Below, piece by piece: positions 33,182-42,534 of a stretch of 64,000 nt of DNA. The stretch spans positions 124,001-188,000 of the forward strand of contig JBIQJD010000007.1 in the NCBI GenBank assembly GCA_044507695.1. Reading direction: 5' to 3'. The first letter of the stretch is position 1, and the number at the start of each line of letters is the position of its first letter. A program made the position numbers and the translations under genes. Under the pieces are notes generated by a model. It ran no database searches. It was not told the DNA's origin and was given only the letters and a program-made list of their open reading frames with translations. Source of the DNA: JBIQJD01 sp044507695. GTDB lineage: Bacteria; Bacteroidota; Ignavibacteria; Ignavibacteriales; Ignavibacteriaceae.

Positions 33182-35647
33182 TTACATTTTGGAAAGATAA
33201 TGCCTGATTACTTCATCAAGATAAAAATGAAATTTTTGCGGAAGGTTTTTGTACTTTGATGCAAACCTTGTTTTTATCTCATCAAAATTTTTGGTCCCGG
33301 TTTTATGAATATCATTTTGAATATTGTTAGTGAACGTCTGCATCTTTAATCTTACTTTTTCATTCACAGATTCATCATCAGTACCTGAAATTTTGATGAT
33401 GCTTTCTGCTTCGTAAAAATTATTTTCAACCAGTGTTTTAAAAACTCTGCCGCGGAAATTTTCAGAAACAAGTGTGCGGTTAACATTACCAAGCTCCTTT
33501 GCAGTTTCAATAATTGATGAATGTGAAAATTTTTTATTGCGCAATGATTCCATTACAAGATCATCAAATGAATATTTACTTTCCTTAACAACATCCTGCG
33601 GCAAATCAATCAGTTGAATTAATTTTCTGCCGGAAGTTTTGGCAAAAATTGCAGCACGTTTAATTACAGATTCAAGCTCCCGGATATTTCCTTTCCATTC
33701 GTAATTCTGAAGTGCTTCCAAAGCAGCATTGGAAATTATCAGGTTATTATTTTCTTTTGAAATGAAATGATGTGCAAGCGCTTCAATGTCTTCCATTCTT
33801 TCTCGCAGCGGAGGCAGCTCAATTTTAATTATATTCAATCTGTAATACAGATCTTCACGGAATTTTTTCTCCTTCACATGGGCTTCAAGATCTTTATTTG
33901 TTGCGGCAACAATTCTTACATCAACGTGTTCAGTTTTTGATGAACCAACTTTTTCAAAATCTCCTGATTGAATAACTCTTAACAATTTTACCTGGAAGTT
34001 TTCAGAAGTTTCAGCGATTTCATCGAGAAAAATCGTTCCTTTATCAGCCGCCTGAAACCGCCCGATTTTATCTGCTGACGCACCTGTAAAAGCTCCTTTC
34101 ACATGGCCGAATAATTCACTCTCAAGTAATGTTTCAGAAATAGCGCCGCAGTTTACTGTAATAAAATTTTCATTCTTTCTTCTGCTATTTAAATGAATTG
34201 CGCGAGCAGCAAGTTCTTTTCCCGTACCGCTTTCACCAAGAATTAAAATCGTTGCATCTTCCGGCGCAACTTTTTTAATCAGATCAACAATGCTATCCAT
34301 CATTTTTGATTTATAAACAATACCCTCAAATCTTTTAATCTCTGCTGAAGCGTTTATTATTGCAGGTTCACTGTCATCTTCATCCTTCCTTAACTTTTCA
34401 ATTTGATCTTTTAACGCTCTCACTTTATCAATCAGCGGCTGATTATCACCTTGCTTCATGTTTAATTCATTTTCCAGCAGTTTCAATTCATTTTCTTTTT
34501 TAATGAGAGTATTACGCAGAGCGAGACCTTCATCCATTGATATTTTAAGCTGATTTTTTTTATCAGCAAATGAAATGATAAAATCTGTAACTATTAATAC
34601 CGCAAGCGGAAGAATGAATGATGAATATGAAAGCTGTGTGTGAAAAAATTTGAACATCACAAATGTAACAAATACAAAAAGCGTGAAGATTATGAAATAA
34701 AAGAAAACAGATCCCCATTTCATTTTATGCTGGATAAACATGATAAAAACTACAAACAGTATAAAAATAATTTTTGAAGGGAGAAGCGTACTTGTATTGA
34801 ATGATCTGTAATTTAAAATATTATCCAGTGCAAAAGCATGCAGCGCAACACCGGGAATATCATCTTCAAAATAACTTTTGAAAATTGGAGCAATCTGGGG
34901 ATCGCTTGCACCGATCAGAACTATTTTATCTTTTAATTGATACAAACTGCTGTCTGCATTTTGAACAAGATCAAAATATTCCAGCAGAGAATATGTTTTA
35001 AAATTTTTCCATGAATTAAAAAGATTGATTGTTATTTCACTTGTATCCGGCAGACTGATATTTTCATTCCCTGCAAGCACATGTGAAAAAGCTTTCTCAA
35101 TATTTCCAAGCCCGTAAATTTTAATTGGAATTATAATTCCTTCTTCATCAATAAAATTTATATGTCCGGTTTGTGCGTTATCATTAATTAATTTAGGAGT
35201 TGGAAAACTCATCGAGTCAGTAACAAAAAATCTGTTTTCTTTTTCTATCCTTCCTGAAACAGAACTCAGCACAACATTTCCGGCCCTTTCAATTTCTCTC
35301 GTTAAGAGATTATCATAAATTGCCTGTGTAACAAGTCTTGAACTTAAAAAAATTTCCAGTCCTATTTTCTTAACACCATATTTTGAAAGTGAATTGATTA
35401 GGAGTGCATAGTAGCTGCGTTTAACCGGCCATGGACCAATGCGTTCAATATCTTCCGCAGTGATGTGAATAATTACAATGTTTGTATCAGGTTTTGGCTG
35501 GCCTGCGGAAAGTGAGTAGAGTTGCTCAAAGCTGTAATCAATTGAATTTCTTCTTCCCGGAAGTAAAAGCAGAATAAAAAAAATCAATAAGATAACGCCG
35601 GCTTTTAAAAGCATTTTATTTTTGCCGGAAGAAAAAAATTCAAACAT
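33182..35647 (-). CDS. Membrane-bound CHASE2-sensor sigma-54 activator
   Basis: The 821-residue protein has one N-terminal helix, a CHASE2 extracytoplasmic sensor (about 40-270; IVIIHITAEDIERIGPWPVKRSYYALLI), three further helices (about 290-363), a coiled coil (370-435), then a sigma-54 AAA+ domain: GESGTGKE near 471, KGAFTGAS near 518 for sigma-54 contact, GTIFLDEIAE near 537, LYYRLNIIKIELPPLRER. After the AAA+ domain the C-terminus is unusual: a helix-turn-helix-like SIIETAKELGNVNRTLVSENFRG, but no canonical Fis helix, and a further 90 residues. It should couple an envelope signal directly to RpoN-dependent transcription. RpoN is encoded at 58330 in this window. Confidence 0.93.
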   Translation of the reverse strand: MFEFFSSGKNKMLLKAGVILLIFFILLLLPGRRNSIDYSFEQLYSLSAGQPKPDTNIVIIHITAEDIERIGPWPVKRSYYALLINSLSKYGVKKIGLEIFLSSRLVTQAIYDNLLTREIERAGNVVLSSVSGRIEKENRFFVTDSMSFPTPKLINDNAQTGHINFIDEEGIIIPIKIYGLGNIEKAFSHVLAGNENISLPDTSEITINLFNSWKNFKTYSLLEYFDLVQNADSSLYQLKDKIVLIGASDPQIAPIFKSYFEDDIPGVALHAFALDNILNYRSFNTSTLLPSKIIFILFVVFIMFIQHKMKWGSVFFYFIIFTLFVFVTFVMFKFFHTQLSYSSFILPLAVLIVTDFIISFADKKNQLKISMDEGLALRNTLIKKENELKLLENELNMKQGDNQPLIDKVRALKDQIEKLRKDEDDSEPAIINASAEIKRFEGIVYKSKMMDSIVDLIKKVAPEDATILILGESGTGKELAARAIHLNSRRKNENFITVNCGAISETLLESELFGHVKGAFTGASADKIGRFQAADKGTIFLDEIAETSENFQVKLLRVIQSGDFEKVGSSKTEHVDVRIVAATNKDLEAHVKEKKFREDLYYRLNIIKIELPPLRERMEDIEALAHHFISKENNNLIISNAALEALQNYEWKGNIRELESVIKRAAIFAKTSGRKLIQLIDLPQDVVKESKYSFDDLVMESLRNKKFSHSSIIETAKELGNVNRTLVSENFRGRVFKTLVENNFYEAESIIKISGTDDESVNEKVRLKMQTFTNNIQNDIHKTGTKNFDEIKTRFASKYKNLPQKFHFYLDEVIRHYLSKM

Positions 35648-35720
35648 TAGTTTTTAAGCGGGCATTATAAATTTAATTTCTATAAGATAATCATTTATTA
35701 TATAAGCAAAATAGTGTTGT

Positions 35721-35750
35721 AAAAAAAGGGATCAACTGATTGTTAATCCC
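35721..35750 (-). terminator. Intrinsic terminator for the hypothetical membrane gene
   Basis: On the minus strand GGGAT and ATCCC (plus coordinates 35746-35750 and 35728-35732), extended by a 3-bp GTT/AAC inner stem across one mismatch, are followed by seven T residues (A-run 35721-35727). Confidence 0.75.
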
Positions 35751-35763
35751 ATATAAATAAAAA

Positions 35764-36327
35764 TTAAAGAGAGGGCCACAGCCATCCAAAAAATCCTGCA
35801 GTTACAAGTGCGTATATCAATCCATCAAACATTGATTTAATTGTTGTTGCCCAGCTACGTTTGAACCAGATGCTGTTTTGCATGAGTGCAAGACTGTAAC
35901 CTGTAAAAGCGGTTACGCCGCTGAATCGGAACACTTCAAGATAATCAGCGCCGGGACCAAGCGCTCTTCCTGAAACATATGCAGCAAAAATTCCAACAAT
36001 AATTGAATAGATAAACCATTGAAACAAACTTGATCCCATACTAACCGGTCCGGCTGGAAAAATTGTTATTACACCGGCGGGTCCCCTTTCAACTTTTTCT
36101 TTAAACTCTTTTGAGTTTCTTTCTTCCATTGTTTCGCAGTAAGGAAATATGTAATCTCCTGCTTGTGCATTTGCACTTCTGATTGCATCAGTTATCTGAT
36201 CCTCCGAAGGAAGTTTTTTATAATCACTGTTGTGATATTTTAGAACTGTGTGCACAAGGGAGCTGAGTAGAAAAACTGCTGCGGATGAGAGCAGTATCGG
36301 AAGCCAAAGGGAAAGTATTGAAATCAT
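35764..36327 (-). CDS. Hypothetical membrane protein, four predicted helices
   Basis: The 187-residue protein is not assigned to a family with known function. One helix lies at the N-terminus (LWLPILLSSAAVFLLSSLVHTVL), then a soluble loop of about 70 residues (KKLPSEDQITDAIRSANAQAGDYIFP...) and three helices (FQWFIYSIIVGIFAAYVSG, VFRFSGVTAFTGYSLALMQ, FDGLIYALVTAGFFGWLW). The loop pattern with GDYIFPYCETMEERNS and GPAGVITIFPAG recurs in uncharacterised bacterial proteins of this size. It is transcribed alone, with a terminator just after its stop. Confidence 0.7.
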   Translation of the reverse strand: MISILSLWLPILLSSAAVFLLSSLVHTVLKYHNSDYKKLPSEDQITDAIRSANAQAGDYIFPYCETMEERNSKEFKEKVERGPAGVITIFPAGPVSMGSSLFQWFIYSIIVGIFAAYVSGRALGPGADYLEVFRFSGVTAFTGYSLALMQNSIWFKRSWATTIKSMFDGLIYALVTAGFFGWLWPSL

Positions 36328-36544
36328 TTGTGCTCCTTTATTTTGTAAAATGATTTTTGTTTCCCCTTGATTGAAAATTGTTAAAGTTAGTTGTTAAGTT
36401 CAAGAGGAATTATTTGTTTTCTCTTTAATCAGGAATTCTTCTTAAAATTATTATTTAACGATTGCTTCTGATAAAGTCTCCGGTTAACTTGATAAATAAA
36501 ATTGAAAATTCCTGCCGCTTATTAATATTTTAAGGAGGTTCTGA

Positions 36545-37072
36545 ATGGATTCTCTTAAAAAATTCTCACCTGCAGTTTTTGCAGTTATTATTACTTGTTT
36601 CTTTCTGCCATTTATTAATATTTCATGCGGCGGGCAAACAGTTATTAACCTAACAGGATTTCAGTTAATAACCGGCGCTGATTATGTACCTGCAAATTCA
36701 TTTGGCAATGATTTTTTTGATATGGAATATGATGATGAACAAATGACGAATAAAAGTATTGAATCGCAGCCGCTTGCAGTAATTTCATTTGTGTGTGCCT
36801 TAGCAGGATTTGTTTTTAGTTTTATCAAGAAGAAAACATCTTCTCTTATCACAATGTTTATTTCTGCGGCAGGCGCAATTTTCCTTTTGCTGCTTAAAGC
36901 TGATCTTGATGGAGATATTACTGCCGGAAGCGAATTAATTGTTGAACTGAATTATCTGTTTGCATTCTGGTTTTCGTTTTTGTTATTCATGGTCGGGGCG
37001 GTTTTGCAGTGGTTTACTTATAAAGAACAAGGATACACTGTGACCGGGAATCCTACCGTTACTTCAGGGTAA
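36545..37072 (+). CDS. Hypothetical membrane protein
   Basis: The 175-residue protein is not recognised. It follows a textbook Shine-Dalgarno (AAGGAGG). Four hydrophobic helices are visible: FAVIITCFFLPFINISCGG (N-terminal, with a Cys), LAVISFVCALAGFVFSF, LITMFISAAGAIFLLLL and YLFAFWFSFLLFMVGAVLQWF. Between the first two lies an acidic, periplasmic or cytosolic loop of about 40 residues. No catalytic motif. It stands alone between 217 bp and 163 bp of non-coding DNA. Confidence 0.65.
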   Translation: MDSLKKFSPAVFAVIITCFFLPFINISCGGQTVINLTGFQLITGADYVPANSFGNDFFDMEYDDEQMTNKSIESQPLAVISFVCALAGFVFSFIKKKTSSLITMFISAAGAIFLLLLKADLDGDITAGSELIVELNYLFAFWFSFLLFMVGAVLQWFTYKEQGYTVTGNPTVTSG

Positions 37073-37235
37073 AATAATTTTTGAATTTATAATTAAGGGG
37101 AATATCAAATCAATTTTATAATTGGAATTTCATTTCATGCCGGTAAAAGGTGAATTCTAACGCCTTCCTTTTAAATAATAGAGAGAAGAAAAACTTTTTT
37201 ATAAGTTTGTGAACTCAAAAAAGGAAAAAATCTAA

Positions 37236-38123
37236 ATGAAAAAAGCTGCTTTTCTTTCAATGGATTCACTGGAAAATTTTGAATGCTATGATCATCTCGC
37301 ATTTGAGCCGCTTAATCAGTTTGGTTGGATTGTTGATGAAGTTTCTTGGAGAAATAAATATGTTGATTGGAATGATTATGATGCAGTTGTTGTTCGCTCT
37401 ACATGGGATTATCAATCTGATCACAAAAATTTTTTAAATGTACTTGAAGAAATAAATCAATCATCTGCTCATCTTGAAAATGAATTATCAATTCTTAAAT
37501 GGAACATGAATAAAAAATATCTTTCTGATCTTGAGCAGAAGGGTGTTACGATAGTTGAATCGTTCTGGGAGAAAGAACACCATATGGGCAAACTTGCTGA
37601 ATACTTTGATAAACTTAATTGTGATGAAATAATTATCAAACCAAATATAAGCGGCAATGCTGATAATACATTCCGTCTGAATAAAAATATTCTTTCTTCA
37701 GAGAGTCTGCATGAATGTGATAATCAACTAGTACAAATATTCAAAGAACGTGAATTTATGGTTCAGCCGTTCATTAAAAATATAATTACTGAAGGTGAAT
37801 ATTCACTTTTTTATTTTAATGGGGAGTACAGCCATGCAATTTTAAAGAAGCCAAAGGAAAATGATTTCCGGGTGCAGGAAGAACATGGCGGAAAATTAAC
37901 CACTACAGAACCAGATGTTCATCTAAAAAATATTTCGGAAAATATCCTTTCACGGATTGATGGAAATCCATTGTACGCACGTATTGATTTGATAAGAACT
38001 CCTGCTGATGAATATGCTTTAATGGAGCTTGAGCTGATTGAACCTTCTCTCTACTTTAATATGGATAATGAAGCAGCAAAAAGATTTGCCTCTGCATTTG
38101 ATAAGCGAATGAAATTAATTTAG
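37236..38123 (+). CDS. ATP-grasp protein (RimK/glutathione-synthetase-like)
   Basis: The 295-residue protein has a pre-ATP-grasp N-terminus (DYDAVVVRSTWDYQSDHKNFL) and an ATP-grasp core: NKKYLSDLEQKGV, IIIKPNISGNADNTF (phosphate-binding Lys), FMVQPFIKNIITEGEYSLFYF with metal Glu, and late ALMELELIEPSLYFNMDNEAAKRFA with ligands of the Mg-ATP site. Such enzymes join a carboxylate to an amine or thiol with ATP. The acceptor is unknown; close relatives are usually annotated only as RimK-like. The DUF2461 gene follows after 25 bp. Confidence 0.85.
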   Translation: MKKAAFLSMDSLENFECYDHLAFEPLNQFGWIVDEVSWRNKYVDWNDYDAVVVRSTWDYQSDHKNFLNVLEEINQSSAHLENELSILKWNMNKKYLSDLEQKGVTIVESFWEKEHHMGKLAEYFDKLNCDEIIIKPNISGNADNTFRLNKNILSSESLHECDNQLVQIFKEREFMVQPFIKNIITEGEYSLFYFNGEYSHAILKKPKENDFRVQEEHGGKLTTTEPDVHLKNISENILSRIDGNPLYARIDLIRTPADEYALMELELIEPSLYFNMDNEAAKRFASAFDKRMKLI

Positions 38124-38148
38124 AATAATCTTAGGCCGGGAGAATAGA

Positions 38149-38838
38149 ATGGCAAATAACAATGTTATAGATTTTCCAAAATCCGCTTTTAATTTTTTAA
38201 GAAAGTTATCTTCCAATAATAATAAAGAATGGTTTGAACAGCACAGAGAGGAGTTTGAAACTCATCTTTTCATTCCTGCGCAAATGTTTGTAACAGAATT
38301 TGGGGAACGATTAAGAAGCATTGTTCCCGCAATAAATGCAATCCCAAAAACTGATAAATCTATCTTCCGGCTGCATAGAGATGTACGGTTCAGCAAAGAT
38401 AAATCTCCGTATAAAACAAATCTGGGGTTACTGTTTTGGGAAGGAACGCGTAAAAAACTTGAATGCCCTGCTTTTTATATTCATATTGATCCCAAAAGAT
38501 TTCTTATAGCTACCGGAATGTATATGTTTTGCGATGAACATCTGAAAAAATTCCGTGAGACAATTTCAAATAAAAGAAAAGCAGAAGAATTGAAACAAAT
38601 CATTTCTGAACTTGAAGAGAAAAATTATAATACAGAAGGAAAAACTTTGAAGCGTGTGCCGAGAAATTATTCCGCTGATTATGAACACGCTGATCTTTAT
38701 CTATTCACAGGGCTTTATTCAGAATTTCTTACTGAAAAAATTAAACCTGTGTTAAATGAAGATTTCACGGATTTCTGTTTTAATATCTGTAATGATCAGC
38801 TTCCTCTCCAGCAATGGCTTAAAAAAAATATTGCTTAA
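38149..38838 (+). CDS. DUF2461 family protein
   Basis: The 229-residue protein matches DUF2461 (TIGR02453 group): FPKSAFNFLRKLSSNNNKEWFEQHREEFE near the start, the strongly conserved FRLHRDVRFSKDKSPYKTNLGLLFWEG, and later AFYIHIDPKRFLIATGMYMF. The family is widespread in bacteria and fungi and has no established activity. Length is typical. It lies 25 bp after the ATP-grasp gene on the same strand, so they may be co-expressed. Confidence 0.92.
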   Translation: MANNNVIDFPKSAFNFLRKLSSNNNKEWFEQHREEFETHLFIPAQMFVTEFGERLRSIVPAINAIPKTDKSIFRLHRDVRFSKDKSPYKTNLGLLFWEGTRKKLECPAFYIHIDPKRFLIATGMYMFCDEHLKKFRETISNKRKAEELKQIISELEEKNYNTEGKTLKRVPRNYSADYEHADLYLFTGLYSEFLTEKIKPVLNEDFTDFCFNICNDQLPLQQWLKKNIA

Positions 38839-38889
38839 AATGTGAGATATTCATTTTGAATTAATTCTTATTTTGTCAAGCTTCAGATT

Positions 38890-39408
38890 ATGAGAAAACA
38901 AATTGCCGCCTTCACATTAATCATTTTTTTATTAGTTCCTGTTTCAACCTACAGTCAATGGGCTGCAGGGTTATCAGCAAATCTAAAGAATGATAATCCG
39001 CAAAAGGGAATTGGCTTCACCATAAGCAGAGCTTTGCCTTTTCAATTTCCGCTTGCAGGATTCAGAATAAGAATAGATGGAATTTTATTTGATCAAACTA
39101 TACGCAGACCAACCACAACATTAAGCGAAAAAAATGTTCATGTTTCATTAGAAGGAATTTTGTTTTTGAAATTGTTTCAGCCATATGCAATGATAAGTGC
39201 TGGCTATGGCTGGTTAAAAGCAAATGATAATCATAAAGGCTCGTTTCTAACAGGCAGTGCGGCAGGTTTACAATTTGCTGTATTTCATCCGGTATATCCC
39301 TATCTTGAAGCAAGAGCTGTTCAATATATTGAACCGCTAAGTAAAGGTGTTTCAAATGCAAAAGATTTTCAGATAACAGGGGCATTAGGTGTGAAGATTG
39401 AATTCTGA
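38890..39408 (+). CDS. Small outer-membrane-like beta-barrel protein
   Basis: The 172-residue protein is not assigned. It has a signal peptide (AAFTLIIFLLVPVSTYSQ), then amphipathic strands with alternating hydrophobic residues (FRIRIDGILFDQTI, VHVSLEGILFLKLF, AMISAGYGWLKA, YLEARAVQYIEPL) and a final strand QITGALGVKIEF ending in Phe, as expected of an 8-strand outer-membrane barrel of the OmpW/OmpX size class. It converges with the PEP/pyruvate-binding protein gene. Function unknown. Confidence 0.7.
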   Translation: MRKQIAAFTLIIFLLVPVSTYSQWAAGLSANLKNDNPQKGIGFTISRALPFQFPLAGFRIRIDGILFDQTIRRPTTTLSEKNVHVSLEGILFLKLFQPYAMISAGYGWLKANDNHKGSFLTGSAAGLQFAVFHPVYPYLEARAVQYIEPLSKGVSNAKDFQITGALGVKIEF

Positions 39409-39511
39409 AGAATTTACTGATTGATATTGTTTACTTTAAGTTTTTTGCTGATTCCAGCATTTGAAGAGATTGCTGAATTATTTAGGGCGCTTGGAATTTT
39501 TCCTAAAGAAT

Positions 39512-42500
39512 TTATTTGCCTGGTTTAAGTATAACTCCTTTATTTTTATGCCCGTTAATTTTTACTGTTAAGGGATTATCAAAACGAAGATGTTTTGTAT
39601 AAGTTAATTCCTCAACTGGAGTTTGTGAAAGCAGCCAGTTCCAATCGAGGAATGCTGAATCATCTATAGAGTTAACTGTAAAATATCCCACACGGAATGA
39701 AGTTATATTCTGAAAGAAGTGAGAACCTTGTGAAGGTGAAACACTGAAATCTTTAAATCCTGTTTCTACAATTACACTTGCACCTGCAATCTGATCCCAT
39801 GTAACAGGAATCCCAAGCCAATGATCAAAGCTTCCCAATCTGCCTACGCCAATTAATAAGTAAGGTCTGTTTTGTGAAACAAGTTTTGAATTTAATATGC
39901 TTATTTCTGTTGCAGTCTGCCTTGTTTTTGAACGATCAAACTTATGAAAATCAACAAACACAATATCATAAATATCATTAATTGCACCGTTGCCTAAAAC
40001 CTGGCCGCTTGAACATATCATATCTTCTTTATTTGCCTCAACATCAAGTTCTTCATTCTCATGGCTTATAACGAGCGGCCGCATCTGAAGCATTGCAAAT
40101 TCCTTTGGCTTAACATTCATGTTCACTGCGTATTCAATTTCCACCGGAGTGCCCATTCCCCATGTACCAAGTTCGAGCAGTACATCAAGAATTTCTGCAA
40201 GAGGAAAAGCTTTGTGCTTTAATATTGGAGCAAACGTTACAACACGTTTACCCGGCCTTGAAACACCATCATAAACCGCATCATTCTCTGCAGAGTACGT
40301 AGAACCAACATGATATAAAGTATGATCTTCTTCTGCACTTGCAAGATCATATCTCAACACTAATTGTTCTGCAGTTAAATTCTCTTTATGATTTAATGAG
40401 CCGTGAAGATCAAGTGCATAAAATTCCTGCTGTGCATTTCTTATAGTTTCTTTTGTTGAAAAGAATTGAAGAAGATGTTTAGGATATTTTGGGCAGAACC
40501 GGACTGAGTTTCCGCCATCAACAACCTGCTTGCCTAAACCAAGCGCTGCAAGTGCAATTCCATCAGTTGATTTTGCCGGCGGTATCGGATAAAAATTATA
40601 TGATTTGGCAACTCCTGCAAAATCAGGATAAAACCTGTTTTTATGCGGAGATCCGATGAGCCGCTGAATTATAACTGCCATCTTTTCTTCTTCAAGCCGG
40701 TAAGATGTTGCCTTCATATAATCTTTTGCGCGCTTAAAGAATGTTGAAGCATAAACGCACTTTATAGATTCAATCAATTCTCGCAGGCGTACTTCCAGAT
40801 CCGGATTATTATTCGGAATCATGTACGTTTGATAAACACCGGCAAACGGCTGGAATTGTGAATCTTCAAGCAGCGATGATGAGCGAACTGCAAGCGGCTC
40901 GTGAAAAATTTCAAGAAGATCTCTTAAGCGATTTATAACATCATTAGAAAAATGCGGTGCATCAATAAACCTTCTTACTATTTCGTTATCATCATTTTCA
41001 TGGAGTGCAAAATTCTCAAGCTGATTTTCTTCGAGGAATTGATCATAAACATCTGTTGCAATTACAACTGCAGAAGGAACAGATATTTCAACATCGCTGT
41101 ATTTGTATCTTAAATTATGATTATTGATCAAACTGTTTATAAATCCTAACCCTCTTGCCTTGCCGCCCAATGATCCGCCGCCTATTCTTGCAAAGCTGTT
41201 CTTGGGGTCAAATGCTTCTTTATCAAAATCAGTGATTAAGCCTCGCTGGCGCGATTCCTGGTAATATCTAATTCCAGTAATTAATTCATTCCGTAATTCA
41301 GATATGGATTGAAAATCAGAAACCTTTGTTGGGCGTAATTTATGGGCAAGCCAGAATTCAGTACGAGCTTTTAGCCAGTTGGAGAAGTGGTTTCGTTCAG
41401 CGTGGTAACGTATACTCTCATCGGGCACAATCTTAAGCTGTTCTTCAAGCGCTTTTAAATTATTTGCACGTCCAACAACTTTTCCATCAGGAGTTTGAAA
41501 GATAAAATCGCCGAAACCGAAATTATCCATCATAAAATCACGCAGCTCATGAAGAAGTCTTGGTGAACCTTTCAGCAGGAATGAAACGCCGATCTCTTTT
41601 GCCTTTCCAGCAAAATCAGCAGAACTTGATTGAAGAAGAATAGGAATATCATTGTGTTCGTTCTTAACATTAATAGCAAACTTAATTCCTGCTTCCGGAT
41701 CGCGGATTCCATCCTTGCGGAAATTGTTATCGGTAATAATTCCAAGAACATAATCTTCATACTTCTTATAATTCTCCCATGCTTCTTCATAAGTTGAGCA
41801 GAGAAGAATTTTTGGCCTGGCTCTCATTCGTAAAAATCTGTGAGTGAGATTGATTCCTTCAGAAATTAAACGCTGACTTTGATTAAATATTTCTGCGTAT
41901 ATGATAGGAACGTAAGTGGAATAAAATTTAACATTATCTTCAACAAGAATAATTACCTGAACTCCCGCAACAAATGTATCGTTCTCAACATTCATCCGGT
42001 CTTCAAGATATTTTATGATTCCTATAAGTAATTTATAATCACCCTGCCAGATAAAAATCCTATCAAAAATTGAAGTATCGTAATGTGAAACGAGTTCTTT
42101 TCTTTCCCTGTTATCGTAAGCAAGAAGTATGATTGGAGTTTGCACGCCGCTTTCTCTGAATTTTTGGGCAAGCCTTATAACATGCATATCCTCAATATGT
42201 AATGTAGTAATTATAAGATCGTACTTATTTTCAGCAGCTAGATCGAGTGCTTCAGCGCCTGATGTAACATGAGTTATTTCCGGCGCCTGGCTTAAATTCA
42301 ATACCTGGTATTCCTGCCTTATTAATTCATACAGTCTGCCGTCTTCCTCAAAGAGGTAATAATCATACAGACTTGAAACCAGAAGTATCTCACGAATTTT
42401 GTAGCTCATTAATTTTTGAAAACGTTTGAGCCTGTTCGTGATCATGTCCTCTAAATGAAATTCGATCGCTTTTGTCTTATTCATTTTATGGAACTGGTTA

Positions 42501-42526
42501 TGTTGATTAATAATTTCAGGAATCAC
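39512..42526 (-). CDS. Receiver-linked PEP/pyruvate-binding (PPDK N-domain-like) protein
   Basis: The 1004-residue protein starts with two receiver-like domains. The first (about 40-170) has lost the acidic pocket (VSSLYDYY) and has TTLHI where the phospho-Asp should be. The second (about 190-335) keeps ILVEDN, IITDNNF (Asp near 268) and SFLLKGSP. Residues about 440-870 are a PPDK_N/PEP-synthase nucleotide-binding domain (FARIGGGSLGGKARGLGF, LAVRSSSLLEDSQFQPFAGVYQTYM). The phosphohistidine swivel and C-terminal PEP barrel are missing, so it is unlikely to be a complete PEP synthase. The GTG start sits 8 bp after gdhA's stop with AAAGAG upstream. It is probably a phosphorylation-responsive ATP-grasp enzyme or regulator linked to carbon/nitrogen balance (inference). 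Confidence 0.88.
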   Translation of the reverse strand: MIPEIINQHNQFHKMNKTKAIEFHLEDMITNRLKRFQKLMSYKIREILLVSSLYDYYLFEEDGRLYELIRQEYQVLNLSQAPEITHVTSGAEALDLAAENKYDLIITTLHIEDMHVIRLAQKFRESGVQTPIILLAYDNRERKELVSHYDTSIFDRIFIWQGDYKLLIGIIKYLEDRMNVENDTFVAGVQVIILVEDNVKFYSTYVPIIYAEIFNQSQRLISEGINLTHRFLRMRARPKILLCSTYEEAWENYKKYEDYVLGIITDNNFRKDGIRDPEAGIKFAINVKNEHNDIPILLQSSSADFAGKAKEIGVSFLLKGSPRLLHELRDFMMDNFGFGDFIFQTPDGKVVGRANNLKALEEQLKIVPDESIRYHAERNHFSNWLKARTEFWLAHKLRPTKVSDFQSISELRNELITGIRYYQESRQRGLITDFDKEAFDPKNSFARIGGGSLGGKARGLGFINSLINNHNLRYKYSDVEISVPSAVVIATDVYDQFLEENQLENFALHENDDNEIVRRFIDAPHFSNDVINRLRDLLEIFHEPLAVRSSSLLEDSQFQPFAGVYQTYMIPNNNPDLEVRLRELIESIKCVYASTFFKRAKDYMKATSYRLEEEKMAVIIQRLIGSPHKNRFYPDFAGVAKSYNFYPIPPAKSTDGIALAALGLGKQVVDGGNSVRFCPKYPKHLLQFFSTKETIRNAQQEFYALDLHGSLNHKENLTAEQLVLRYDLASAEEDHTLYHVGSTYSAENDAVYDGVSRPGKRVVTFAPILKHKAFPLAEILDVLLELGTWGMGTPVEIEYAVNMNVKPKEFAMLQMRPLVISHENEELDVEANKEDMICSSGQVLGNGAINDIYDIVFVDFHKFDRSKTRQTATEISILNSKLVSQNRPYLLIGVGRLGSFDHWLGIPVTWDQIAGASVIVETGFKDFSVSPSQGSHFFQNITSFRVGYFTVNSIDDSAFLDWNWLLSQTPVEELTYTKHLRFDNPLTVKINGHKNKGVILKPGK

Positions 42527-42534
42527 AGCACTCT

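Noticed and set aside
39512..42526. Complete phosphoenolpyruvate synthase
   Set aside because: The phosphohistidine swivel and the C-terminal PEP-binding barrel are not visible, and the N-terminus is two receiver-like domains.
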